Shown piece after piece: positions 33,598 through 41,813 of a DNA stretch of 41,813 nucleotides. Under the pieces are notes generated by a model, which was given only the letters and a program-made list of their open reading frames with translations, had not been told where the DNA came from and did not search any database. Both the position numbers and the translations under genes were made by a program. The stretch covers positions 1-41,813 of the forward strand of contig JAGVOT010000069.1 in NCBI GenBank assembly GCA_020052615.1, read 5' to 3'. How positions within the stretch are numbered: the stretch's first letter is position 1; every line of letters begins with the position of its first letter. Source of the DNA: Nitrospirota bacterium (GTDB taxonomy: Bacteria > Nitrospirota > UBA9217).

Positions 33598-34386
33598 ATG
33601 ATAGTTATCGGAGAGAAGATCAGTGTAATGGCGAAGAAGGTGCGCGAGGCGCTTATGAATCGCGATGCCAAGCCGATCCAGGACCTTGCCGTGGCGCAGG
33701 CCAACGCGGGCGCGCACTATATCGATGTGTCCATCGGCCCGGCCGAGGATGACGGCCCCCAGCTCATGGATTGGGCCGTGAAGATCGTGCACGAGGTCGT
33801 GCAGAAGCCCATCTGTCTTGACACGACCAACGTGAAGGCCATGGAGGCGGGGATCAAGGCGCACAACAACGCCTGGGGCCTGCCGATCGTCAATTCCACG
33901 TCTAACGAACCCGAGCGGTTTCCCATGCTCGAGCTGGCGGGTAAATACGGTACGAAAGTCGTTGCGCTCACTCTCGGCAAGGGCGGCCTTCCCGCCGACG
34001 CCGAGGACCGCTGTGTCATAGCGTCGGAGATCATGGCGCGCGGCATGGAGTTCGGCGTTCCCATGGAGAACATCCTGCTCGATCCCCTCATCCTGCAGAT
34101 CGCCACCATGCAGAACCAGGCCCTCCAGTCCGCCCGGGCGATCAGGATGTTCAAGGACCTGAACGACCCGCCCATGAGCACCGTTGTCGGGCTCTCGAAC
34201 ATATCGAATGGCGCTCCCAAGCATGTGCGCCACATCATCAACCGGTACTATCTGGCCATGCTTATCATGGAAGGGCTCACCCACGCGATCATCGATCCGC
34301 TCGACAAGGACATGATGGACACGGCGAAGACCGTGGAGATGATCATGGGCAAGACCATGTACGCCCATTCCTATCTTGAAATGTAG
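33598..34386 (+). CDS. acsE: Methyl-THF:corrinoid iron-sulfur protein methyltransferase
   Basis: The 262-residue TIM-barrel enzyme has the same length as the Moorella protein. It moves the methyl group of 5-methyl-THF to the cobalt of the corrinoid iron-sulfur protein. Pterin-binding family segments are ICLDTTNVKAMEAG, IVNSTSNEPERF and VVGLSNISNGAPKHVR. No separate cobalamin-binding domain is attached, which distinguishes it from MetH/MtrH fusions. It joins the folate branch (metF) to the acsCD genes that follow. Confidence 0.93.
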   Translation: MIVIGEKISVMAKKVREALMNRDAKPIQDLAVAQANAGAHYIDVSIGPAEDDGPQLMDWAVKIVHEVVQKPICLDTTNVKAMEAGIKAHNNAWGLPIVNSTSNEPERFPMLELAGKYGTKVVALTLGKGGLPADAEDRCVIASEIMARGMEFGVPMENILLDPLILQIATMQNQALQSARAIRMFKDLNDPPMSTVVGLSNISNGAPKHVRHIINRYYLAMLIMEGLTHAIIDPLDKDMMDTAKTVEMIMGKTMYAHSYLEM

Positions 34387-34493
34387 TTTTCCGGATCAGG
34401 GCCGCTTGCAAGGCAGAAATATATATAAGCTCAAGCTGCAGATTTATGCAATTCCTTGATAGTGTTACAAATTGTGATATTTCTCTGTTGTTC

Positions 34494-34521
34494 TTGACCG
34501 TTAAATCTGATAGTATATGCA
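34494..34521 (+). promoter_or_regulatory. Possible promoter ahead of acsD
   Basis: The 156-base gap before acsD is AT-rich. TTGACC at 34494-34499 and a weak TATGCA at 34516-34521 (16-base spacer) could form a promoter. A GAGGAGG ribosome-binding site follows. Confidence 0.35.
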
Positions 34522-34542
34522 AAATTTTTCGAGGAGGCTTTT

Positions 34543-35484
34543 ATGGCACTGGTGATTCCGAAAGAGTCTTACAGCGGAAAGATCTATAATGTGACGCTCG
34601 GGACCGGCGCAAAGGCCGTTACCATCGGCGGTGCGAGCGCACTTCCCTATCTGGCCTTCGAAGGCACGTTCCCGAATAAACCGGCCGTCGCGCTCGAAGT
34701 GACGGACATCGCTCCCGATGACTGGCCCGAGACGGTAAAGAAAGCCGTCAGCGGCGCGGCCTCGAACCCCGTCCAGTGGGCCAAGTTCTGCCAGCAGAAC
34801 GGCGCGGACGCAGTCGCGCTTCGGCTCATCGGGACCCATCCCGACCAGCAGAACAAGAGCGCTGAAGAGGCAGCCAAGATCGCGGCTGAGGTTGCCGCCG
34901 CCATCGATATCCCGCTCATCATCCTCGGCAGCGGACATGTGGAAAAGGACACCCAGGTACTTCAGGCAGCGGCTGCAGCCACGCGCGGGAAGAATTGCAC
35001 CATCGGCAAGGCGGTGGAGGAGAACTACAAGACCATCGCAGCGGCCGTCATGGCGAACGATCACAAGCTCATCGCCATGAGCCAGCTCGATGTGAACCTG
35101 GCGAAGCAGTTGAACATCCTGCTCAGCCAGATGGGCTTCGACAAGGAACGCATCATCATGGACCCCATGTCGTCGGCCCTGGGCTATGGCCTTGAATATA
35201 CCTACAGCGTCATGGAGCGCATCCGTCAGGCAGCGCTCCTCCAGAACGATCCCATGATGCAGACGCCGGTCGTGTGCGACATCGGCGCGAACGTCTGGAA
35301 GGTCAAGGAGACCATGGCGGCTGATGCGGAAGTGCCCGAGTGGGGCAGCCTCGAGGACCGCGCCCTTGCCTGGGAGGCGGTCACCGCTTCGGCCATGATC
35401 ACGGCGGGCGCGGACATGCTGATCATGCGGCACCCCGGCGCAGCGGCAAAGACGAAGGAGCTTATTGCCGAGTTGATGGGGTAA
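34543..35484 (+). CDS. acsD: Corrinoid iron-sulfur protein small subunit
   Basis: The 313-residue TIM-barrel subunit pairs with AcsC to hold the methyl-carrying corrinoid. Recognisable stretches are ALEVTDIAPDDWPE, ALRLIGTHPDQQNKS, IILGSGHVEKD and MDPMSSALGYGLEYTYS. GAGGAGG precedes the ATG with good spacing. Order acsE-acsD-acsC-acsB matches a complete methyl-transfer-to-acetyl-CoA module. Length agrees with bacterial AcsD. Confidence 0.94.
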   Translation: MALVIPKESYSGKIYNVTLGTGAKAVTIGGASALPYLAFEGTFPNKPAVALEVTDIAPDDWPETVKKAVSGAASNPVQWAKFCQQNGADAVALRLIGTHPDQQNKSAEEAAKIAAEVAAAIDIPLIILGSGHVEKDTQVLQAAAAATRGKNCTIGKAVEENYKTIAAAVMANDHKLIAMSQLDVNLAKQLNILLSQMGFDKERIIMDPMSSALGYGLEYTYSVMERIRQAALLQNDPMMQTPVVCDIGANVWKVKETMAADAEVPEWGSLEDRALAWEAVTASAMITAGADMLIMRHPGAAAKTKELIAELMG

Positions 35485-35498
35485 AATAACAAATAACG

Positions 35499-35585
35499 AA
35501 GTTAAGAAGGTCGGAAGGGGGGGAAGGTAGGCAAAGGCGGCAAACCGGCCGTCCTCGTATCTTCCCAACCTCTCAACTTCCCAAC
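35499..35585. repeat. Imperfect inverted repeat of GGTTGGGAAG-type units
   Basis: GTTAAGAAGGTCGGAAGG on the left (around 35501-35518) partly pairs with CTTCCCAACCTCTCAAC on the right (35561-35577). A second CTTCCCAACCTCC copy follows. It fills the acsD-acsC gap and is weaker than the other gap repeats. Confidence 0.55.
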
Positions 35586-35613
35586 CTCCGGTGTGATTGA
35601 AAGGAGTTCAGAA

Positions 35614-36954
35614 ATGGCACTTTCCGGTGTTGAAATATTCAAGCATCTGCCGAAGACCAATTGCAAGAAATGCGGCCACCCGACCTGTCTCGCCTTCGCC
35701 ATGAAACTGGCGGCGAAGCAGGCGAGTCTCGACGCCTGCCCCGATGCGTCGGAGGACGCCAAGAAGATCCTGGGCGAATCCGCGGCTCCGCCGATCCGCG
35801 GCATCACGCTTGGACTGGGCGACAAGGCCGTGAAGGTTGGAGAAGAGATCTGTCTTTTCCGCCACGATAAAAAGTTCTTCAATCCGAACGTCTTCGCGGT
35901 CGCGATCAAGGCCTCCGAGGCGGGCGACGCCGCGGCCAAGAAGATCGACGCCGTGAAGAATTCCGAGATCGATCGCGTGGGACAGAAGCTCCGCGTTGAT
36001 GCCATTGCCGTGACCGACGAGGGCGGCGATGCCGCAAAGTTCGCGTCCGTCGTGAAGCAGGTCGTGGACGGCGCCCCGGGCGTGCCGATCATTCTGGTCA
36101 GCAAGGACCCCGCGACGATCGAGGCCGGCATTGCGCATTGCGCCGACAAGCGGCCGCTCATCTACGCCGCCACGGCGGAAAACGCCGAGGCCATGGCGAA
36201 GATCGCCAAGGAAAAGAAGGCATCCCTGGCCATTGCGGCCGACGGGCTCGACGCGCTAACCGCGCTCTCCGAGAAGGTCAAGGGCCTGGGCGTGGACGAT
36301 CTGGTCCTCGATTCCGGCGCACGCAAGGTCAAGGACATGATCGAGCATTACACCATCATCCGCCGCGCCGCCATCAAGAAGAACTTCAAGCCCCTCGGCT
36401 ACCCCATCATTGCCTTTGCCGGCCGCGACAACTCGGTCTCGGAGACCATGGCGGCGGCAATCGGAACGATGAAGTATGCATCCATCATCATTCTGAACAA
36501 CGTGGAAAAGTGGAAGATGCTGGCGCTCCTGTCGCTGCGCCAGAACATCTACACCGATCCGCAGGTGCCGATGCAGGTGGCGCAGAACGTCTACAAGGTC
36601 GGCGATGCCAAGGACTCCTCGCCGCTCATGATCACGACCAACTTCTCGCTCTCCTACTTCATCGTGCGGGGCGAGGTCGAGAACAGCAAGGTCCCCGCGT
36701 GGCTCGCGGTCATGGACAACGAGGGGCTTTCCGTGCTCACGGCCTGGGCGGCCGGAAAATTCACGGCCGGCAAGATCGCGGCGTTCATCACCGAGAGCGG
36801 AGTGGAAAAGAACATCAAGCACAAGGAGCTCATCATCCCCGGCTATGTCGCCATCCTCTCGGGCGCGCTGGAAGAGAAGCTCCCGGGCTGGAAGATCACC
36901 GTGGGGCCGCGCGAGGCGAACGGCCTGCCGAGCTTCCTGAAGGGCCGGGCGTAA
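35614..36954 (+). CDS. acsC: Corrinoid iron-sulfur protein large subunit
   Basis: The 446-residue protein has the [4Fe-4S] cluster cysteines at 17, 20, 25 and 42 (CKKCGHPTC, then DACP). This is the same spacing as in characterised CFeSP. A TIM barrel and a C-terminal corrinoid-binding domain follow. The cluster keeps cobalt reduced so that it can accept the methyl group from AcsE and donate it to AcsB. ATG 35614 is chosen because GGAG lies just upstream and the family N-terminus (ALSGVEIFKHLPKTNC) starts there. Confidence 0.95.
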   Translation: MALSGVEIFKHLPKTNCKKCGHPTCLAFAMKLAAKQASLDACPDASEDAKKILGESAAPPIRGITLGLGDKAVKVGEEICLFRHDKKFFNPNVFAVAIKASEAGDAAAKKIDAVKNSEIDRVGQKLRVDAIAVTDEGGDAAKFASVVKQVVDGAPGVPIILVSKDPATIEAGIAHCADKRPLIYAATAENAEAMAKIAKEKKASLAIAADGLDALTALSEKVKGLGVDDLVLDSGARKVKDMIEHYTIIRRAAIKKNFKPLGYPIIAFAGRDNSVSETMAAAIGTMKYASIIILNNVEKWKMLALLSLRQNIYTDPQVPMQVAQNVYKVGDAKDSSPLMITTNFSLSYFIVRGEVENSKVPAWLAVMDNEGLSVLTAWAAGKFTAGKIAAFITESGVEKNIKHKELIIPGYVAILSGALEEKLPGWKITVGPREANGLPSFLKGRA

Positions 36955-37070
36955 TTTCAAGCAGGTCAGAAGGCAAGAGGGAAAGAGGGTAAACAAGGGC
37001 AACGGCCTTTTCTTACCGTCGTACCTTCCTCCTTTCTTTCCATCGAAGATTCTTACAAAGGAGCAGAACA

Positions 37071-39272
37071 ATGTCAAAAGTCATTGCCACTGGTGCCATT
37101 CTGGGTTCACATTATTATGTGAAACAGGCCGAAGCGCTCGTCGAGAAGGCCATTTCCGAAAAGGGCGCGGATTTCAAGTTCGAGTTCCCCGACACGGGAT
37201 ACTACCTGCCGCAGATGTTTGCCATGACCGGTTTCGAGGTCAAGACCGTCGGCGACATGAAGACCGCCCTCGAGAAGCATGTGAAGCCGCTCGTCACTGC
37301 TGCTCCGGTCGACAAGCTTTACGTGCCCTATCTGGGAGAGGCGCTGGACGCCGGCATGGCGACCTTGTTCGCGCAGGAAATGATCATGGCCGTCCGCTAC
37401 ATCTACGGCCAGGAACCGGTGAAGGATGACTCCATCGGGCTCACCTACAACGGGTTCATCTCCGACACCATCCTCCGGAACCTGGGCGTGCAGCTGGTGG
37501 ACGGCTCCATGCCGGGATATGTCTGCATCATCGGCGCGGCGAATGACGATGACCACGCGTTCGAGATCGCCCGGGACCTCCAGCAGAAGAACATCCTCAC
37601 CCTCATGTGCGGGAACGTGAACGGCGACAGCATGACCAAACAGCTCCTCCGCAAGGGCGTGCAGCTCGGCTGGGACACGCGTCTTGTCCCGCTCGGCCCC
37701 GAGGTGGAGCATGCCATCTACGCCCTCAACTGGGCGGCCCGCGCCGGCATCACCTTCGGCGGCATGAAGGGCGGCGACTATAAGAAGATCCTCAAATACT
37801 CCAAGGACAAGGTGTTCGCGTTTGCCATGGTCCTCGGCCCCCTGAACGACCGGATCTGGACCACCGGCGCCGGCGCCATCAACATGGGCTTCCCGGCCAT
37901 CGCGAACACGGACATCCCGACCATCCATCCTACCGGCGTGACGATCTACGAGGAGGTCGAAAAAGAGCTCGATCCCAAGAAGATCGTGGAGCGCTGCATC
38001 GAGGTCCGCGGCCTCAAGATCACGGTTTCGAAACCTCCGATCCCGGTGGCCTTCGGCCCGGCCTTCGAGGGCGAGCGCATCCGCAAGGAGGACATGCACA
38101 TCGAAATGGGCGGGCAGCGCACGCCCGCCTTCGAATGGCTCCGCACGGTCGACCTGGACAAGGTGGAAGACGGCAAGGTAACGATCGTCGGCACCGACGC
38201 CGAGGCGCGCTACAAGAAGGGCGGTCAGATGCCCCTGGGCGTCGTCATCGAGGTTGCCGGCCGCAAGATGCAGAAGGACTTCGAGCCCGTGCTGGAACGG
38301 AAGATCCACCACTTCGTCAATGAGGCGCAGGGCATCTGGCATATGGGCCAGCGTGATCAGAACTGGTTCCGCGTCAGCAAGGCTGCCTTGAACGAAGGCT
38401 ACGAACTGCGCCATTTCGGCGATATCCTGACCACCCAGCTCAAGCATAAGTTCAACAACATCGTGGACAAGGCCCAGGTGACGCTGTACGTGGACGAGGC
38501 CGACGTCAAGAAGATGCATGCCGAGGCATTGAAGGCCTATCATGAGCGCGACGTCCGGCTTGCCTCCATGACCGACGAGTCCGTCGATACCTTCTATTCC
38601 TGCATCCTCTGCCAGAGCTTCGCGCCGAACCATGTGTGCGTCGTGTCGCCGGAGCGTCTCGGGCTCTGCGGCGCGTACAACTGGCTTGACGCCAAGGCCG
38701 CATTCGAGATCGACCCCAACGGCGCGAACCAGCCCGTCCTGAAGGGCGAGGTCCTCGACGCGGTCAAGGGCCGCTGGAAAGGCGTTGACGAATATGTGTA
38801 CACCAATTCCCATCAGTCGCTGGAGTATTTCAACGCCTACAGCATCATGGATGCGCCCATGACATCGTGCGGCTGCTTCGAGTGCATTATGGCCATCGTG
38901 CCCGAAGCGAACGGCGTCATGATCGTGAACCGGGGCTTTACGGGCATGACCCCCATCGGCATGAAGTTCTCGACGCTCGCAGGCACGGTGGGCGGCGGCG
39001 CCCAGACCCCGGGCTTCATGGGCATCGGCCGGTTCTTCCTCACCAGCAAAAAGTTCCTTTTCGCTGAAGGCGGATTCAAGCGGGTTGTCTGGATGACCAA
39101 GAACCTGAAAGAGTCCTTTGCCGAGGAGTTCAAGAAGCGGGCGATCGAAGAGGGCATTCCCGACCTGATCGACCGGATCGCCGACGAGACCGTAGCCGAG
39201 GATTCCGAGAAGCTGGTGGCGTTCCTTACGGAAAAACAGCACCCGGCGCTCACCATGGAATCGATGTTCTAA
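37071..39272 (+). CDS. acsB: Acetyl-CoA synthase subunit of CODH/ACS
   Basis: The 733-residue enzyme joins CO, a methyl group and CoA into acetyl-CoA. The A-cluster ligands are complete: Cys511, 514, 523 and 533 hold the [4Fe-4S] cluster, and Cys600-Gly-Cys602 (SCGCFEC) hold the distal nickel. Spacing is identical to Moorella AcsB (506/509/518/528 and 595/597). The full N-terminal domain is present, so this is the bacterial and not the shorter archaeal CdhC type. The CO dehydrogenase subunit acsA is not in the window. A strong terminator follows, so acsB closes this transcript. Confidence 0.97.
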   Translation: MSKVIATGAILGSHYYVKQAEALVEKAISEKGADFKFEFPDTGYYLPQMFAMTGFEVKTVGDMKTALEKHVKPLVTAAPVDKLYVPYLGEALDAGMATLFAQEMIMAVRYIYGQEPVKDDSIGLTYNGFISDTILRNLGVQLVDGSMPGYVCIIGAANDDDHAFEIARDLQQKNILTLMCGNVNGDSMTKQLLRKGVQLGWDTRLVPLGPEVEHAIYALNWAARAGITFGGMKGGDYKKILKYSKDKVFAFAMVLGPLNDRIWTTGAGAINMGFPAIANTDIPTIHPTGVTIYEEVEKELDPKKIVERCIEVRGLKITVSKPPIPVAFGPAFEGERIRKEDMHIEMGGQRTPAFEWLRTVDLDKVEDGKVTIVGTDAEARYKKGGQMPLGVVIEVAGRKMQKDFEPVLERKIHHFVNEAQGIWHMGQRDQNWFRVSKAALNEGYELRHFGDILTTQLKHKFNNIVDKAQVTLYVDEADVKKMHAEALKAYHERDVRLASMTDESVDTFYSCILCQSFAPNHVCVVSPERLGLCGAYNWLDAKAAFEIDPNGANQPVLKGEVLDAVKGRWKGVDEYVYTNSHQSLEYFNAYSIMDAPMTSCGCFECIMAIVPEANGVMIVNRGFTGMTPIGMKFSTLAGTVGGGAQTPGFMGIGRFFLTSKKFLFAEGGFKRVVWMTKNLKESFAEEFKKRAIEEGIPDLIDRIADETVAEDSEKLVAFLTEKQHPALTMESMF

Positions 39273-39322
39273 CGCCGAAGAAGAGGCCCAGACCCTTCAC
39301 CGAGCCTTCAGGACGAAACCAC

Positions 39323-39357
39323 GAGCCGCCGAATTGCTTTCCGGCGGCTCTTTTTTT
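39323..39357 (+). terminator. Strong intrinsic terminator after acsB
   Basis: GAGCCGCCG (39323-39331) pairs perfectly with CGGCGGCTC (39342-39350) around a 10-base loop, followed by seven T residues. It lies 50 bases after the acsB stop. Confidence 0.93.
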
Positions 39358-39415
39358 CATTGCCTGACAGCGTCATGATGCAGGCTGTTCCAAGGACACA
39401 AGCGGTCAAACGATC

Positions 39416-39892
39416 ATGGAAAAAGTTCTTACGAAAATACTGGACCGGCACCGGAAGGAGAAGGGCAGCCTCATTGCGCTTCTTCAGCACATCCAGGAGA
39501 CCTTCGGCCACATCTCGGAAGAGAACGTGGCCTGGTTCGCCCGGATGCTGGACATCCCCGAAAGCAGGTTCTTCGGCGTCATCACGTTCTATCCGAAGTT
39601 CCGCACCCGGCCGGTCGGGAAGAACACGATCACGGTCTGCTGCGGCGCCGCCTGCCATATCAAGGGCGCGGACAAACTGCTCGATACGGCCCGCGAAGAG
39701 CTCGGCCTGTCGGGTGACGAGGATACGACCCGTGACCTCAGCTTCACGCTCGAGAAGGCGACCTGCATCGGCGCCTGCAATATTGCGCCGGTGGTGATCC
39801 TGAACAAACAGGTGCACGCAGGTATGGACCCGGTCAAAGTGACCAAACTGATCAAAGGCTACGAACGCGAAGAGTTCCTCGGCTACCTCTAA
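39416..39892 (+). CDS. nuoE: NuoE-like [2Fe-2S] subunit
   Basis: The 158-residue thioredoxin-like ferredoxin subunit has the NuoE/HndA cluster ligands as C-x4-C in CCGAACHIKGA and C-x3-C in CIGACNIAP. The helical N-terminus (LIALLQHIQETFGHIS) is typical. It pairs with the NuoF-like protein encoded 21 bases downstream. Such pairs occur in complex I, in NAD-dependent hydrogenases and formate dehydrogenases, and in bifurcating enzymes. Neither complex I genes nor a hydrogenase large subunit follow in the visible sequence, so a stand-alone or WL-linked oxidoreductase is likely. Confidence 0.9.
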   Translation: MEKVLTKILDRHRKEKGSLIALLQHIQETFGHISEENVAWFARMLDIPESRFFGVITFYPKFRTRPVGKNTITVCCGAACHIKGADKLLDTAREELGLSGDEDTTRDLSFTLEKATCIGACNIAPVVILNKQVHAGMDPVKVTKLIKGYEREEFLGYL

Positions 39893-39913
39893 GGAGGCGC
39901 CAACAACACGAAC

Positions 39914-41677
39914 ATGAGCAGTCTGCCCATCGAAATAAAGGTCTGCCTTGGCACGTCGGGAAGCGCCGCCGGCGGAGAAGAGGTGCTCAGGACGTTCCAG
40001 CATCGCATCTCCGAGCAGGGCATCGAGGCGCAGCTCGGCCGGCGATGCTCGCCCAAGAAGGTCGGGTGCCGCGGTTTCTGCTCCCGGGACGTGCTCGTTG
40101 ACGTCATCCGGGACGGCAGCAAGACCACCTACCAGTCGGTAACGCCGATCATGGTCGAACGCATCGTCCGGGACCACATCGTCGGCGGCACCGCCATCGC
40201 CGAGTGGACGGTCACGGACGAATATGCGTCGTTCCATGAGCAGCAGTACAAGATCGTCCTCGGCCCCTGCGGCGAGATCGATCCGGAGAACATCGACGAA
40301 TACACAGCCATGCAGGGCTATCTCGCCGCCCGAAAGGCGATGACCCGGATGACGCCGGACGATGTCATTGACGAGGTGGTCCGTTCCGGCCTGCGCGGCC
40401 GGGGCGGCAGCGGATTCTCCACCGGCGAGAAGTGGAAGGTATGCCGGCGCGAGGAACAGCACCCGAAGTATATCATCTGCAATGTCGGAGAAGTGAACCG
40501 GCCCCTCGCGGAAGGCAATCCCCACGCCATCATCGAAGGCCTGCTTATCGGCGGGTACGCCATCTGCGCGTCCAAGGGCTACCTGTATATCCGGGAGCGG
40601 TACCATCGGTCCGTCGAGCGGCTCCGGATCGCCATCGAACAGGCGCGGGAAAAGGGATTCATCGGCCCCAATGTCTTCGGGACCGGGTTCGATTTCGATA
40701 TCGAGTTCAGCTTCGGGACCGAGGCGTTCATCTGCGGAGAAGAGACCGCGCTCATGGAGTCCATCGAGGGAAAGCGCGCCATGCCGCGCGTGCGGCCGCC
40801 CTTTCCCGCCGTCCAGGGACTATGGGGGAAACCGACGGTCATCAACAACGCCGAGACGTTCTCGAACATTCCCATCATCATCGGCAGGGGCGGGGCGTGG
40901 TTCTCATCGATCGGCACCAAGGAGAGCAAAGGCACCAAGGTGTTCACCCTTTCGGGCAAGGTCAGGAACAACGGCCTGGTCGAGATCCCGATGGGCATGT
41001 CCTTTCGCGACATCGTCTACGGCATCGGCGGAGGGATCGAAGGGGACAAGGCGCTGAAGGCGATCCAGGTAGGCGGCCCCTCGGGCGGGATCATACCGAC
41101 GTCGATGCTCGACCTGGGCCTGGATTACGAGAACCTGGCGAAGGTCGGCAGCATCGTGGGCTCGGGAGGCATGGTCGTCTTCGACGAGGATGACTGCATC
41201 GTTTCCGTGACGAAGTTCTACATGGAGTTCCTGCAGCGCGAGTCCTGCGGCAAGTGCACCCCCTGCCGGGTGGGCACCAGGCGCATGCTGGAGCTTCTCA
41301 CGAAGATCACGGAAGGCGCCGCTCGGGACGAGGACCTGAAGACGCTTGAACGCCTCAGCGGCGTCATGGCATCGACCTCGCTCTGCGGCCTGGGGAGGAG
41401 CGCCCCGAATCCCTTCCTCACGAGCTTCAATCATTTCAAGGACGAATACCTCGCCCACATCCGCGACCGGAAATGTCCGGCAGGCGTCTGCACAGCCCTC
41501 ATCACCTTCTCAGTCAGCGAGGAGCGCTGCAAGGCCTGCGGTATCTGCAAGCGGGTATGCCCGGCGAAGGCCATATCGGGCGAGCCGAAAAAAGTACACG
41601 TCATAGATCCCGACCGCTGCATCAAGTGCGGCGCATGCTTCCGGGCGTGCAAGTTCAAGGCTATTAAGAAGCAGTGA
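39914..41677 (+). CDS. nuoF: NuoF-like flavoprotein with extra iron-sulfur domains
   Basis: The 587-residue protein has the HndC/HydB layout. It has an N-terminal thioredoxin-like [2Fe-2S] domain, an FMN/NADH-binding core, the SCGKCTPCRVGT cluster region and two C-terminal ferredoxin motifs (CKACGICKRVC and CIKCGACFRAC). Two features are odd. The N-terminal domain has Cys11, 52 and 56, but the second expected ligand is Gly16. In the core, the usual NADEG(D/E)PG...DR loop is shortened by about six residues to NVGEVNR (190-196), changing residues that contact FMN and NADH. GRGGSGFSTGEKW and CGEETALMES are intact. The AAGGAGG site is 16 bases before the ATG, unusually far. Either the nucleotide specificity has changed or NAD binding is lost. 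Confidence 0.88.
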   Translation: MSSLPIEIKVCLGTSGSAAGGEEVLRTFQHRISEQGIEAQLGRRCSPKKVGCRGFCSRDVLVDVIRDGSKTTYQSVTPIMVERIVRDHIVGGTAIAEWTVTDEYASFHEQQYKIVLGPCGEIDPENIDEYTAMQGYLAARKAMTRMTPDDVIDEVVRSGLRGRGGSGFSTGEKWKVCRREEQHPKYIICNVGEVNRPLAEGNPHAIIEGLLIGGYAICASKGYLYIRERYHRSVERLRIAIEQAREKGFIGPNVFGTGFDFDIEFSFGTEAFICGEETALMESIEGKRAMPRVRPPFPAVQGLWGKPTVINNAETFSNIPIIIGRGGAWFSSIGTKESKGTKVFTLSGKVRNNGLVEIPMGMSFRDIVYGIGGGIEGDKALKAIQVGGPSGGIIPTSMLDLGLDYENLAKVGSIVGSGGMVVFDEDDCIVSVTKFYMEFLQRESCGKCTPCRVGTRRMLELLTKITEGAARDEDLKTLERLSGVMASTSLCGLGRSAPNPFLTSFNHFKDEYLAHIRDRKCPAGVCTALITFSVSEERCKACGICKRVCPAKAISGEPKKVHVIDPDRCIKCGACFRACKFKAIKKQ

Positions 41678-41736
41678 CGAGAGACGAGTGACAAGAAACG
41701 AACGATTAGATACAAGCAGCAAGAGAAAAACAAACT

Positions 41737-41813
41737 ATGAAATGGCATCACAATCTAGACGTGTGGAAGCGTTCGATCGAATTGGTGACCGAGATATATA
41801 GGATCACGGAGCA
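41737..41813 (+). CDS. Four-helix-bundle (23S rRNA intervening-sequence-type) protein, 3' end beyond the window
   Basis: Only the first 25 codons are visible. The start HNLDVWKRSIELVTEIYRIT matches the typical opening of the four-helix-bundle S23/IVP family (L-x-VW-x-x-x-x-x-L-V-x-x-IY). These small proteins were first noted in intervening sequences of 23S rRNA genes and occur as stand-alone genes in many environmental genomes. Function is unknown. The flanking bases 41678-41736 carry GACGAG/GACAAG-type short repeats, resembling one arm of the gap repeats elsewhere in the island. Confidence 0.7.
   Translation, partial: MKWHHNLDVWKRSIELVTEIYRITE

Noticed and set aside
37107-39242. Long open frame on the minus strand (about 710 codons)
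   Set aside because: It is antisense to acsB; the + strand gene has complete A-cluster ligands, so the minus frame is a shadow.
1-41813. tRNA or rRNA genes, prophage, insertion sequences or a replication origin
   Set aside because: I looked for cloverleaf-like sequences, transposase or phage genes and origin boxes and saw none that I could support by eye.

Overview
The window is a GC-rich stretch from a Gram-negative anaerobe. It has outer-membrane cytochrome and porin genes, lipoproteins, and a near-complete set of methyl- and carbonyl-branch Wood-Ljungdahl (WL) genes. The combination fits a Nitrospirota (Thermodesulfovibrionia-like) or Desulfobacterota lineage. This assignment is inferred from gene content only; no rRNA or other marker is present. 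Apart from rlmN, every gene is on the + strand.

Region 1 (1-17344) is a chemosensory locus with an extracellular-electron-transfer (EET) cassette inside it. A truncated cheW at the left edge is followed by a decaheme lipoprotein, an MtrA/DmsE-type decaheme cytochrome and an MtrB/PioB-type porin. Then come a solitary periplasmic binding protein, two chemoreceptors, a second cheW, a HEAT-repeat protein, cheR, cheB, a GAF protein and a CheY-like receiver. The genes from 754 to 11242 are tightly packed, so respiration at the outer membrane and signal sensing look co-transcribed. No cheA lies in the window.

Region 2 (17345-20272) holds a 0.7-kb stretch with no convincing gene, rlmN on the minus strand, two stand-alone receivers and a strong intrinsic terminator.

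Region 3 (20389-41677) is a C1-metabolism island. Its genes are a CooC-type ATPase, 5-formyl-THF cyclo-ligase, folE, hdrC-hdrB-hdrA, mvhD, metV, metF, a secreted glutaredoxin-like protein, panB, thyX, a second CooC/AcsF-type ATPase, a DUF2520 oxidoreductase, acsE, acsD, acsC and acsB. After a terminator come nuoE- and nuoF-like genes. The hdrCBA-mvhD-metVF block corresponds to the methylene-THF reductase complex genes known from Moorella. Together with acsE/D/C/B it would carry a methyl group from methylene-THF to acetyl-CoA. The CO dehydrogenase catalytic subunit and the formate-to-methylene steps are not in the window.

Two genes, mvhD and the glutaredoxin-like gene, are each interrupted by one in-frame TGA exactly where a redox cysteine belongs. 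Each TGA is followed 15-16 nt later by a hairpin with a G-containing apical loop, so both are read here as selenoproteins. Other oddities are a remodelled FMN/NADH loop in the NuoF-like protein, a set of unrelated long imperfect inverted repeats in the gaps of the WL island, and a partial four-helix-bundle (23S intervening-sequence-type) gene at the right edge.
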